Of a stretch of DNA of 64,000 bases, positions 44,321 through 53,519 are shown one piece after another (the stretch's first letter is position 1; every line of letters begins with the position of its first letter). Where the stretch lies: positions 1 to 64,000 of the forward strand of contig JAUSAX010000043.1 in NCBI GenBank assembly GCA_030652315.1, written 5' to 3'. The notes under the pieces were generated by a model. The model was not told the DNA's origin, ran no database searches, and worked only from the letters and a program-made list of their open reading frames with translations. The translations under genes and the position numbers were made by a program. This DNA comes from Afipia sp. Its GTDB lineage: Bacteria > Pseudomonadota > Alphaproteobacteria > Rhizobiales > Xanthobacteraceae.

Positions 44321-44798
44321 CAGTAGCGCCCTTCGCAGGCTTTGATCGTAGCCCAAAGAAGCGCGGTCCGTTCCAGTTGGTACCTGCAATCAGGGACGCG
44401 ATCTCAGAGAGACCAGCATAGGTCTTGCCGTTATAGGCAAAGCCATCCGGTTGAACCACGGCGCGATACGTTTTGCCCTTCCATGTTCGGACCAGTTCCG
44501 AGCCGGGCTTGATCTGGCGCGGTAGCTCGAGTCGCCCGCTGGACTTGGCCGCGATGGCTTTCACAAGTTGATCGAGGAGGCGCTGGGTCGGACCGGACAA
44601 CCTACCATAGGCCTTTTCCTGAACGCGCTGCGCGACACTCCGGCGCATTAAGTCCGGACCGAATGCCTTCGGTGGTTCGGTTAGAAATACCTCTCTGTAA
44701 CGTTTCCGCAGTTCGACGATGGGTGCTGTCGTCAGCCGATCCAGTTCTGCTTCGACTGCTGGATCGACCCACTTGCTGGGTGAAGGGGCGTGAGTCAT
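44310..44798 (-). CDS. DUF2924 domain-containing protein
   Basis: RYREVFLTEPPKAFGPDLMRRSVAQRVQEKAYG; G..L.R.WKG......V...GF.Y.G..Y.SLSEIA..I.GT.W.G. Confidence 0.85.
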   Translation of the reverse strand: MTHAPSPSKWVDPAVEAELDRLTTAPIVELRKRYREVFLTEPPKAFGPDLMRRSVAQRVQEKAYGRLSGPTQRLLDQLVKAIAAKSSGRLELPRQIKPGSELVRTWKGKTYRAVVQPDGFAYNGKTYAGLSEIASLIAGTNWNGPRFFGLRSKPAKGATDGK

Positions 44799-44904
44799 TT
44801 TGCATGCTCCTATGGTGTGCACACACACGCTCTGCTAGGGCACGCAGTCCAGTTCAAACCGAGCAATTTTATTGCTTCTTGCGCAAGAAAGGGGCGGTTT
44901 TCGC

Positions 44905-45270
44905 TTACTTTCCCGCATACTCCTTTGTTTCATCAGGCTGCTTGGGGTCGACGATTATGCGCCTGATAAGCGTCACCGGTTCTTGACCTATGGGCGCTTG
45001 CTCAAACAGCCCATACTTGTCGGCAAGCTCCATTATTTTAGCGAACGATTTAAGATCGCCTTTGATCGCATTGTTCAAGCAGACTTCTGCCGCAGCTAGA
45101 AACTTCGGCACTTCACGGACGCTCTCATTATCCTTGATGCGGACCTTTCTCATCAGCGTATCGCGAAGCAGGAGCCCACTATCCTTTCTACCCTTCGGAC
45201 GTCCGCTGGGATTTCCGGACTGTCCCTTCTGGAACCGGGTCCGGAAATCATTGCGCTCTTTAATGGGCAT
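44905..45270 (-). CDS. DUF5681 domain-containing protein
   Basis: RFQKGQSGNPSGRPKGRKD signature. Confidence 0.82.
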   Translation of the reverse strand: MPIKERNDFRTRFQKGQSGNPSGRPKGRKDSGLLLRDTLMRKVRIKDNESVREVPKFLAAAEVCLNNAIKGDLKSFAKIMELADKYGLFEQAPIGQEPVTLIRRIIVDPKQPDETKEYAGK

Positions 45271-46609
45271 GTTCCCCCTCACTTAAAACAAACGCAGACC
45301 GATCTGACGTTGCCTCGCGTTGTTCGTTGATTTCATCAAAAGTTGCGTTGGAGCTTTGGAGTCGTGCCGATTTCCCGGTGTAAATTTGCCACCGACGGAT
45401 GGATACGTCGGCGTACGCAGGATCGATCTCAATCGCACGAGCGCAACGGCCCGTTTTCTCCGCTGCTATGATGGTGCTGCCGCTACCGCAAAAGGGATCG
45501 AGTACGATGTTTGACCGTTTGGTGGCATCCTTGATTGCGTCCGCGATCATTGCCACCGGTTTGACGGTTGGGTGCATTGCGAGTTCGTCGAGCCGCTCGG
45601 CCCGGAATGTATTCACCCCGGCATAGTCCCAGACATTTGTGCGATATCTGCCGTGGCGGCCGAGCTCAACATTGTTGGTATGGGAGGCGGTCCCGTTTTT
45701 AAACAACAGGATTAGCTCGTGTTTTGATCGATAAAACGAGCCCATTCCACCGTTGTTCTTGTTCCAAACACACAGGTTTATTAATGAGGAGTAGGCGGCT
45801 CGTCCGGCCAAAAGCGTCTCATAGAGATGCCGCCAGTCCATGCAAATGTAGTGCAGCGCGCCATCTCGTGAGGCTGCCGCCATTACACCGAAGACGATTG
45901 AGAGAAAGTTTGTGAATTCGTCCTCGGTCATCTCGCCGGAGGCCATCGCAAATTCACGGTGTTTGACTGCTCCTAATCCTGATACGTGACCCGCGATGGG
46001 CACGTTGTATGGAGGATCGGTAAATATGAGATCAGCACGATCAGGACCCATTAGTTTGTCATATGCTCCTGGCGATCTAGCATCTCCGCACAGCAGCCGG
46101 TGCTCTCCAAGAATCCAGACATCGCCGGTGCGAGTAACGGGGTTGCTCCCAACCTCGCGTGATTGCTCATCCTCGGCGTTCGCTTCCGTCGAAGCTTCTT
46201 GCCAATTCTCTAGAATGAGATCGATTTCGGTTGGCTCGAAGCCGGTCAGTTCGACTTCGAATCCGATATCGATCAAGCCTTGCAACTCGATCGCAAGGAT
46301 TTCTCGATCCCACCCCGCCTTAATGGCAATCTGGTTGTCGGCGATGACATAAGCCCGCTTTTCCGCTTCCGTCATATGGGACAGCCGGATAGACGGCACG
46401 GCCGTCATACCGAGAACCTTGGCGGCCTCCAGCCGGCCGTGGCCGGCAATGATTTGTAGGTCGTCGTCCATCAAAATAGGATTGTTAAAGCCAAACCGCT
46501 TCACCGAATCGGCGATTTGACGGATTTGCCGCTTTGAATGAGTGCGAGCATTGCGATCCTGCTTTCTAAGAGCATGGATCGGCGTTTGCTCAATCCGAAG
46601 ATTCTGCAT
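45260..46609 (-). CDS. ParB-like N-terminal domain fused to site-specific DNA methyltransferase
   Basis: ParB: IIAGHGRLEAAKVLGM; MTase: DLIFTDPPYNVPIAG and VLDPFCGSGSTIIAAEKTGR. Confidence 0.9.
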   Translation of the reverse strand: MQNLRIEQTPIHALRKQDRNARTHSKRQIRQIADSVKRFGFNNPILMDDDLQIIAGHGRLEAAKVLGMTAVPSIRLSHMTEAEKRAYVIADNQIAIKAGWDREILAIELQGLIDIGFEVELTGFEPTEIDLILENWQEASTEANAEDEQSREVGSNPVTRTGDVWILGEHRLLCGDARSPGAYDKLMGPDRADLIFTDPPYNVPIAGHVSGLGAVKHREFAMASGEMTEDEFTNFLSIVFGVMAAASRDGALHYICMDWRHLYETLLAGRAAYSSLINLCVWNKNNGGMGSFYRSKHELILLFKNGTASHTNNVELGRHGRYRTNVWDYAGVNTFRAERLDELAMHPTVKPVAMIADAIKDATKRSNIVLDPFCGSGSTIIAAEKTGRCARAIEIDPAYADVSIRRWQIYTGKSARLQSSNATFDEINEQREATSDRSAFVLSEGEHAH

Positions 46610-46913
46610 GTGTTTCCTCAAGGGTTAAAGGTCGCGGACACCGCGACTTCAAAATTAAACCAATGATGGCTTGGAGATCCTGGATCCCCCAGGACGTTCA
46701 TATCGGGCTTCCCGCCCGGATCGGCACGTCAGGCATCACATCCCGTGTTGCGGCTTTCGATCCCCGAAGGCCGCCGCCTTTACGCGCGCACTCTGATCGT
46801 GCACCGAAAAGTTTTCCAATCCCTAAATTTTCAAGATGGTGCTACGATCCTGCAGGCGAGCTATGTGTATTCGTCTGGCCGACGTGGGGCGGCCGAATTC
46901 GCGTAATGAGCCG

Positions 46914-47140
46914 TTATGGAATGGCGAGCGAGATTCCCTGAGCTAATGGCGCCGGTTGGGAAGTCATCCTTCGACTATGCGCAGGAATCATCGATTTGAG
47001 CCAGAAGATGAGGGCTGCTGCGACGCAGATAGCAAATATGAAGGTGTGGGCGAATCGGTCGTAGCGGGTGTGGATGCATCGCCAATCCTTGAGCCTGCCG
47101 AGCATGTTTTCGATCTTGTGCCGTTAGCGCAGAGATTGCG
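46914..47140 (-). pseudogene. IS5-family transposase C-terminal remnant
   Basis: KIENMLGRLKDWRCIHTRYDRFAHTFIFAICVAAALIFWL matches the usual IS5-type C-terminus (KIENMFGRLKDWRRI.TRYD). Confidence 0.75.
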
Positions 47141-47157
47141 ACGGCTGATGCTGGCAT

Positions 47158-50097
47158 TTAGAATTGCGCGCGGAGACCGACGTTGGCCTTGAGGATGTAG
47201 CTGTTGCCGAAACCACGGAACGGTGTGTTGCCGGAGAGCTCGCCATAGAAGGAAAGATCCTTGCCCAAGGTTACGCTCGCACCGAGGCCGAGTTCGCCCC
47301 ACAGCCGTTCGTCGGCATTGATGATGGGTGTTCCCGCGACCAGAGTGCGCATGCCGTCAAGCCATTCATAGCTGACATTGGCGATTCCATAGATGCGGCT
47401 GCGGCCGCCGTCCCATGTACCCTGATGATCGAGCGCGATTCCCCAGCGGGTTTTCAGGCTGTCGTTTTTGTCTGCCGCCACGTCGACACCCGACGGATCA
47501 ACGAACCGATCGAACCGGACATTGGAATAGACAATCTGGAATTGCGGCGTGATCCCAAACCTCTCGCCGAACGAGATCCGCTTGCCGGCTTCAATGCTGA
47601 ACGCCTCGCCGTTGCCGCCATTGTCGTGGGTGCGTGAACCGAGAAGTTCGGAGTTGAGGTCGCTGCTATAGCGGTTGACCCGCGCCTGACCGTCGACATA
47701 GACGCCCGTGACACCATACCAGGTCAATGTTGCGCCAAGGCCATAGCCGTTGGTCTTCAGCGCGCCGTTGCCGAATACCGAGTTGATCCGGCTGGTGGCC
47801 TCGCCATAGGAGATGTTGACGCCTGCCACCAGACGCCCGCTCGTGTCGGTATCGACAAGCACCTGATCAGCCCCCACCTGCATCTTCCAGGTATCGATGT
47901 TCTGATCCAAACCGGTCGTTGACACTGCAGCATTACTGAAGCGCCCGTGGGTGCCTTCCGTTCGGCCCCAAATTCCGTTGCCGTCGCCATCGGCGCCGGG
48001 GCCCCAACTGCGATTGCCGACACGTTGTTGCAACGTTGGCAGAGCGTTGAGCGATTGCAGATTGGCGCCGTAGGCCTCGTAGACCGGGACGCCCGGTTGG
48101 TAGAGCGGTCCGCTTGGTTGACCGGAATCGAACAAGGCGGAACGCAGATACCAGTCTCCGTCCGCAGGCGTGGAAACGCCGCCTTGATAGAGCCGATAGG
48201 CATAAGCGCCGGCAATCACCGCCGGTGCGCCCTGGAAGACATAGTTGCCGTTGAGCACGAAAGTGCCGTTGGACGCACCCGTCACATCGATGATCTTGAT
48301 GCCTTCCACCGTCTGCGCGCCAAGGCCGCCACGGTTGATGATGCTGACTTGCGTAAGGCCCGAGGTCGTGCCGTTCACCGCAAGGCGGCTGGTTTGCGAA
48401 CTGTCGTCGCCGAGAGCGGTCGCGATTTCGAGGCGTCCGCCAGTGCTGACATAGTTACCCTGGACGGTGAGGGTGCCCATGGCATTACCATAGCCCGGCG
48501 CGACGATGCCGGTATTGACGACATTGCCCACGCTGCCCGTGCCCACGAGCCGTCCGGCGGTGTCGACCAGCATGTTGCCGCCCAGCACACCGTTCACGGC
48601 CAGTGTGCCGGCCGACACCGTTGACGCGCCGGTAAAGCCGGAGCTGTCCCCGGTCAGGGTCAGCTGACCGAGGCCGAGCTTGTTGAAGTTCGATGAACCG
48701 GAGAAATTTGTGCCGATGCCAATGTCATGCGCATTGGTATCGAACCAGGCGCCTCCGGCTGCCACCGTCAGTGCCGTGAAGCCATTCAGGAAATTGGCTT
48801 GATCTCGGCTCGCACGCAGAATGCCGCCGTTGAGGTCGAGGAGTGCGGTGGTGCCAGCTCCCTTGATCACAGAGCCGGTCTCGAGAACGCCGCGACCGCT
48901 GGCGTCACCGTTGAGATGAAGCGTACCATTGCTCGTGTTGTTGATTGCGATATAGACGTTGCTACCAGCCCTCGCGAACCCGCCCTTATCAACTGTCATC
49001 GTGCCGGAGCCGCTTTCGCCAATCTCAATGCGGTCGGTTGCAGTCAAGCTTGAGACGTTGCCAGTGCTACTCGAGACATTGACCGTGCCCACGCTGCCGT
49101 TCATGAGCCCGATATAGACTGTAGAAGCGCCGCCCCCAGTTGCACTGGTGGCCACCGCGGCGCCGTCGGCGACGTTAAGTGTGCCGCTGCCTGAGAAACC
49201 CACATAGATATTGTTGGCAGCATTCCAGGTTGAGGCATTGCCGTTGATGTCGCGGCCTGAGACAGTGACCGAGTTGGAGCCGGCGTTATTGTAGCCAATG
49301 AGACCCTGTCCACTGTTCACCACCCCGCCATTCAAGATGCTGAGCGTGCCCGTGCCGTCAGCGCCAATATAGATCTGGTTGGTAATGTTCCAGGTTGAGG
49401 CATTGCCGTTAACGTCGCGGCCCGAGACGGTGACCGTGCCGGCGCCGCCGCTACTGTTACCGATCGAGCCCAGTGCACTGTTCACCACCCCCCCGTCCTG
49501 GATAGCGAGCGAGCCTTGGCCGTTTTCGCCGACATAAAGCGTGCCGGTACTGGTCCAGGTCGAGGCATTGCCGCTAGCGTCGTGGCCGGAGACAGTGACA
49601 TTGCCTTGGCTGCCGGCCCCAGAGCCGATATAGCCGTCAGCATTGCTCACTTGGCCACCACTTCCGATATTCAGCGTGCCTTTGCCGTCCTGACCGACAA
49701 CGAGGTCACCGTTATTGGTCCAAGTCGAGGCATTGCCGCTCGCGTCGCGGCCCGAGACGGTAACCGTCCCCTGATCTGAGGCGCCGTTGCCGATAAGACC
49801 GGTGTCATTGGTCACGGTGCCGCCGCCGGTGATGTTCAGCGTACCGCCGCCTGGAGTACCAATTTGGAGATCACCGCTGACTGACCAGTTCGGCGATACA
49901 ATGCCGCCCGGATTCACGCCGCTGCCTGTGACCGATTGTGCGGATGCCGTTTGCACGCTGTCAGTAACAGCGACAAGCGTGACAATCGCTGTCGATAGAA
50001 GCAGAGGTCGACGACAGCGCCCTGCATTGTCGCCGCGCTTTGCTGGTCTCACCATCCTGGCGTTCCCATCACCAATCACGCCGATTGGCGAGGGCAT
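47158..50097 (-). CDS. Autotransporter outer-membrane beta-barrel protein
   Basis: Signal-like N-terminus, repeated passenger motif, autotransporter beta-barrel with C-terminal ...NSYILKANVGLRAQF. Confidence 0.88.
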   Translation of the reverse strand: MPSPIGVIGDGNARMVRPAKRGDNAGRCRRPLLLSTAIVTLVAVTDSVQTASAQSVTGSGVNPGGIVSPNWSVSGDLQIGTPGGGTLNITGGGTVTNDTGLIGNGASDQGTVTVSGRDASGNASTWTNNGDLVVGQDGKGTLNIGSGGQVSNADGYIGSGAGSQGNVTVSGHDASGNASTWTSTGTLYVGENGQGSLAIQDGGVVNSALGSIGNSSGGAGTVTVSGRDVNGNASTWNITNQIYIGADGTGTLSILNGGVVNSGQGLIGYNNAGSNSVTVSGRDINGNASTWNAANNIYVGFSGSGTLNVADGAAVATSATGGGASTVYIGLMNGSVGTVNVSSSTGNVSSLTATDRIEIGESGSGTMTVDKGGFARAGSNVYIAINNTSNGTLHLNGDASGRGVLETGSVIKGAGTTALLDLNGGILRASRDQANFLNGFTALTVAAGGAWFDTNAHDIGIGTNFSGSSNFNKLGLGQLTLTGDSSGFTGASTVSAGTLAVNGVLGGNMLVDTAGRLVGTGSVGNVVNTGIVAPGYGNAMGTLTVQGNYVSTGGRLEIATALGDDSSQTSRLAVNGTTSGLTQVSIINRGGLGAQTVEGIKIIDVTGASNGTFVLNGNYVFQGAPAVIAGAYAYRLYQGGVSTPADGDWYLRSALFDSGQPSGPLYQPGVPVYEAYGANLQSLNALPTLQQRVGNRSWGPGADGDGNGIWGRTEGTHGRFSNAAVSTTGLDQNIDTWKMQVGADQVLVDTDTSGRLVAGVNISYGEATSRINSVFGNGALKTNGYGLGATLTWYGVTGVYVDGQARVNRYSSDLNSELLGSRTHDNGGNGEAFSIEAGKRISFGERFGITPQFQIVYSNVRFDRFVDPSGVDVAADKNDSLKTRWGIALDHQGTWDGGRSRIYGIANVSYEWLDGMRTLVAGTPIINADERLWGELGLGASVTLGKDLSFYGELSGNTPFRGFGNSYILKANVGLRAQF
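49111..49887 (-). repeat. Tandem 165-bp (55-aa) repeats in autotransporter passenger
   Basis: Three consecutive 55-aa units (49770-49606, 49605-49441, 49440-49276) beginning G.VTVSG.D..GNASTW, flanked by partial units. Confidence 0.85.
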
Positions 50098-50541
50098 TCA
50101 TAAGCCTGACTCCGCCATACGGGCACAATGCACATCCGGCAAAGGCTTGAGTCAAAGGAGGGATTGACGCCGACCCATTGCAATACGCCACACTATTAAT
50201 GATCAGGGTTAATAGTTGGTTGCAGATTTGGTTCGACCTACGCGGCCCCGTGCCGCGTGTGACAGCATGTTATCTGGCCGCAGACGTAGATCGGCTCGAT
50301 CTGCATTCACGACGGTAGGCGCTACGGAAAAGTATCTCGCTATCAAGCGCTGATAACCGTCAGGTCACATGGATCGATCCTGAGACAAAATTGAGGGGCT
50401 CTCGAACGCGGATTTATGTTTTCGTCGGGAAACAGAAATACGCGCAGGTCGTCATGGATCATCGGTGTTTCGATCGCGTCAACGCAGTAATCGATCTTCT
50501 CATTCAGGCGATCAACGACTGGCTCATCAGTTCGTCTTGTA

Positions 50542-50918
50542 TTGATTCCTTCATTGCGCCATGCGCTTCTTTCCCAAAATCCCGAAGCAGGGCGTGTTGA
50601 GAAGCTATCGACGGACAGAGGCGAATCCTTCGCCGTGCATCCCGGCGCCGCCACCTACTACGATGCGGAGGAAACAAGCTTTCTAAGCGGGCTCAGCGAT
50701 TGGTTCTGGGTGGAGCTAATGGAAAAGGCGCGCGCCGCAACGTCCATTACCGAGATCGAAAGGTTGAACAGGAGATCGACAAGCTCGTGACTGTTACCTC
50801 GAAACTTCTGTTCGATGGCAGTATTGATGATATCCATCAACCTGCCTTCGATCTCATTCTTGCCCGCATAGAAACAGTTCTTGAGGCCAAGCGTCAGGAA
50901 TTCGCCTCACGGCCATAA
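50542..50918 (+). pseudogene. Decayed TAXI-family TRAP transporter C-terminal fragment
   Basis: FAVHPGAATYYDAEETSFLSGLSDWFW in one frame, then VEQEIDKLVTVTSKLLFDGSIDDIHQPAFDLILARIETVLEAKRQEF in another. Confidence 0.5.
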
Positions 50919-51096
50919 GGGATTCGGCCTTTACACCGCCGGTGCTCCATGAGTTCGGGCCATCGTGGCGCCGCGACGTGAAATCAGTTCTTGTCTTTTG
51001 TTTCGTTTTGCACTCGGGCCATCGGGTGGCTGGCGGCGAAGACAAGAACTCTCATGGCCAACTCTAACGCAGCCTGTCGATCCCAGTGCCTATGGC

Positions 51097-51792
51097 TCAG
51101 TCGTCGTACTGCGGTTCAACCATGCGGCCGCGCATGCGTATGCCGCGCCCCATCATGCCGCTGCCGTTCTTCATCATGGCCTCATGCGCCGCAACCATTC
51201 CGCGTTGGGCAAGATCGGTCACCTCTGCGGCGTGATCCTGGAGAGCTTTGACGGCAGTCGCGTCGGTCGAGGTCTGGATGACGATAACTCCCTTCTCGGT
51301 CGTCTCATACGTGGTCTTGATCTTGTCCTTGTGACGGAAGATGGCATGCAGGGCCGGGGTCTCGATCGGCAGACCCGGGTCACGTCCTTCCTCGACCCGC
51401 TTTCCCATTTCGGCAACGTGCTTCTTGATTGTCGCTGCGACCTCCGGGTCGTCCGATTCCGTAATCGTGCGGATGCCGTCCGGGAGGTTCGTCACCGCGC
51501 GCTTGATTCGATCGTGGTTGAAGAACAAGTCATGGAGGTCGCGCCGCTCATCCATGGTCGCGGAGCCTCCCATCATTCCGAGGCCCATACCCATCATGCC
51601 AGGGCCCATTTGTCCGCGCATCCCCGGTCCCATCTGGCCGTTCATTTCCGGTCCTATCTGGCCATGCATGCCCGGTCCCATACCGTGCATTCCGCCCGGG
51701 CCATGACCGGCTGACTGCGCCAACGCCCAACCGCCGACGAGCACGACGGTGGCTGCGATGCCGCCGATGATCAAGGTTTTCGTTTTCATCTG
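51097..51792 (-). CDS. Met/Gly/His-rich periplasmic protein
   Basis: MKTKTLIIGGIAATVVLVGGWALAQ signal; GPGMHGQIGPEMNGQMGPGMRGQMGPGMMGMG tract. Confidence 0.75.
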   Translation of the reverse strand, partial: QMKTKTLIIGGIAATVVLVGGWALAQSAGHGPGGMHGMGPGMHGQIGPEMNGQMGPGMRGQMGPGMMGMGLGMMGGSATMDERRDLHDLFFNHDRIKRAVTNLPDGIRTITESDDPEVAATIKKHVAEMGKRVEEGRDPGLPIETPALHAIFRHKDKIKTTYETTEKGVIVIQTSTDATAVKALQDHAAEVTDLAQRGMVAAHEAMMKNGSGMMGRGIRMRGRMVEPQYDD

Positions 51793-51848
51793 CATCTCCC
51801 ATGCTTGCGCAACGCAACGGTTGTCCCGTTGTTTGCGCATTGGAGGGG

Positions 51849-51902
51849 TCGGATTTCACCCAAGTTTTTCAGGAACAGGTTGTTTTGTGACAAAGTTTGT
51901 CA
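51849..51902 (-). promoter_or_regulatory. 54-nt promoter module copy A with perfect palindrome TGACAAA-G-TTTGTCA (51888-51902)
   Basis: 46/54 identical to 52672-52725 with no gaps; both immediately upstream of Met-rich genes. Confidence 0.7.
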
Positions 51903-52039
51903 GTCGGGGTCCTTGAACGTGGCCGCAAAAAGGGGCGCTCGCCATTGCGGTTTGGGTAGCCCGAGCGCCCTCTGAACGCTGGATGCGTCCGGAGGGCTTA
52001 GGGGGCGCGGTTCTCGACTACCGAATACCGCCGCTGGCC

Positions 52040-52615
52040 TTAATGCCGGAACGGCGGTCCGCCGGCGGTGTGCATGGCGCCAGGGCCAAACGCGAGCCCG
52101 GGGAGGGTCGTCTGGGCCTTGGCCTTCTGCGTATCGTCGAGCGTGGCGAGAAGCTCGTTCGCAGCCGTCTTCACGGTTTCGAATTGCTTCTGTCCCTGCT
52201 CCCGGAGCTTGGTCACGGACGCAAAGCGGTCCTGCGGGCTCAGCTTGCCGACGGTGTCGGGATTGATGCCCTCACGTGCCGTCTTCATCGTGCTTGCGGC
52301 GTCCTGCAGTGCCTTAGTGTACTTGGTCCAGGCCGTCTCTTGGCCGGCCGTGATGCCGATCTCCTTCTTGAGCATCTCGATCTGGGCCGGGTCGGCAAAT
52401 ATTGCGGCGGGCGCTCCACCCATCATCCCCGGTCCCATTCCTGGGCCCATCGCATGCATGCGCGCCATCATACCCGGGCCCATGCCACCGTGACCCATGC
52501 CCCGCATGAACGGGGGCCCGAAGCCGCCTGGGCCTGTCGCCTGTGCCAGCGCCCATCCACCGGCGAGCAAGGTCGCGGCTGTGATGCCACCAATCAACAA
52601 AACTTTCTTCTTCAT
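52040..52615 (-). CDS. Spy/CpxP (LTXXQ-like) family periplasmic protein, Met/Gly-rich N-terminus
   Basis: MKKKVLLIGGITAATLLAGGWALAQ; MKTAREGINPDTVGKLSPQDRFASVTKLREQGQKQFETVKTAANELLATLDDTQKAK. Confidence 0.8.
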   Translation of the reverse strand: MKKKVLLIGGITAATLLAGGWALAQATGPGGFGPPFMRGMGHGGMGPGMMARMHAMGPGMGPGMMGGAPAAIFADPAQIEMLKKEIGITAGQETAWTKYTKALQDAASTMKTAREGINPDTVGKLSPQDRFASVTKLREQGQKQFETVKTAANELLATLDDTQKAKAQTTLPGLAFGPGAMHTAGGPPFRH

Positions 52616-52671
52616 GACTCTCTCCAATGCAGTGCAACAGAGATGTCCGTTGCTGCTGCACATATGAGAGA

Positions 52672-52725
52672 TCGGATTTCACCCAAGTATTTCAGAAGCC
52701 GGATTTTGTGTGACAAAGTGTGTCA
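52672..52725 (-). promoter_or_regulatory. 54-nt promoter module copy B with near-perfect palindrome TGACAAA-G-TGTGTCA (52711-52725)
   Basis: Ungapped match to copy A; lies between divergent spy-like gene and response regulator. Confidence 0.7.
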
Positions 52726-52796
52726 ACCGCCGCGATCGCGGCAATTCGTGACACTTTCTATGAAACGCCACCGAGCCCTTCGTCTATACTTTACCA

Positions 52797-53519
52797 ATGC
52801 AAGGTGGGACACACATCCTAATCGTCGATGATCATCGTGAGATTCGCGATCTGGTTTCGCGCGCGTTGACCAAGGAGGGCTTCCGGGTCAGCTCGGCGGC
52901 AGACGGCCGCGCCATGCGTAAGGTTCTGGCCGACGGCCGCATCGATCTCATCCTGCTTGATTTGATGCTCCCGGGCGAAGACGGTCTTTCGCTTTGCCGC
53001 GCGCTTCGCGCGGGGTCCACTATCCCGATCATCATGCTGACGGCCAAGGGCGACGAGATCGACCGCGTCATCGGGTTGGAAATGGGCGCCGACGACTACC
53101 TGCCAAAGCCGTTTGGCAGCCGCGAGCTCATCGCGCGCATCAAAGCGGTGCTGAGGCGCAGTCGGGACAAGGCGACGGAGACGAACGCCGATCACCGTCC
53201 CAAGCGCTACCAATTTGATCGCTGGCAACTGGACGCCAGTACAAGAGAACTTCTTCGCAATGATGGGGTCACGGTCCCACTAAGCACCGGCGAATATGAT
53301 CTGCTGATTGCCATGGTGGCGCGCCCACAACACGTGCTGAGCCGCGATCAACTGCTTGATCTGGCGCGCGGGCGCGCTGCCAATGCCATCGACCGCAGTA
53401 TCGATACTCAGGTCAGCCGTCTTCGCAAAAAGCTCGAACTCGACCCTACCGCCCCCAAGATCATCAAGACAGTATGGGGCGGCGGATACACGTTCACGCC
53501 TGCCGTGAAACACGAATGA
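52797..53519 (+). CDS. OmpR/PhoB-family response regulator
   Basis: HILIVDDHREIRDLVSRAL; LILLDLMLPGEDGLSLCR; winged-helix C-terminus. Confidence 0.93.
   Translation: MQGGTHILIVDDHREIRDLVSRALTKEGFRVSSAADGRAMRKVLADGRIDLILLDLMLPGEDGLSLCRALRAGSTIPIIMLTAKGDEIDRVIGLEMGADDYLPKPFGSRELIARIKAVLRRSRDKATETNADHRPKRYQFDRWQLDASTRELLRNDGVTVPLSTGEYDLLIAMVARPQHVLSRDQLLDLARGRAANAIDRSIDTQVSRLRKKLELDPTAPKIIKTVWGGGYTFTPAVKHE

Noticed and set aside
38438-47157. Classic tRNA-integrated island with att direct repeats
   Set aside because: No second copy of the tRNA 3' end was found by eye and the recombinase is a serine type, so att sites are not claimed
49111-49887. Possible CRISPR array because of regular repetition
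   Set aside because: Repeats are 165 bp, in frame and coding in an autotransporter; no spacer/repeat pattern or cas genes
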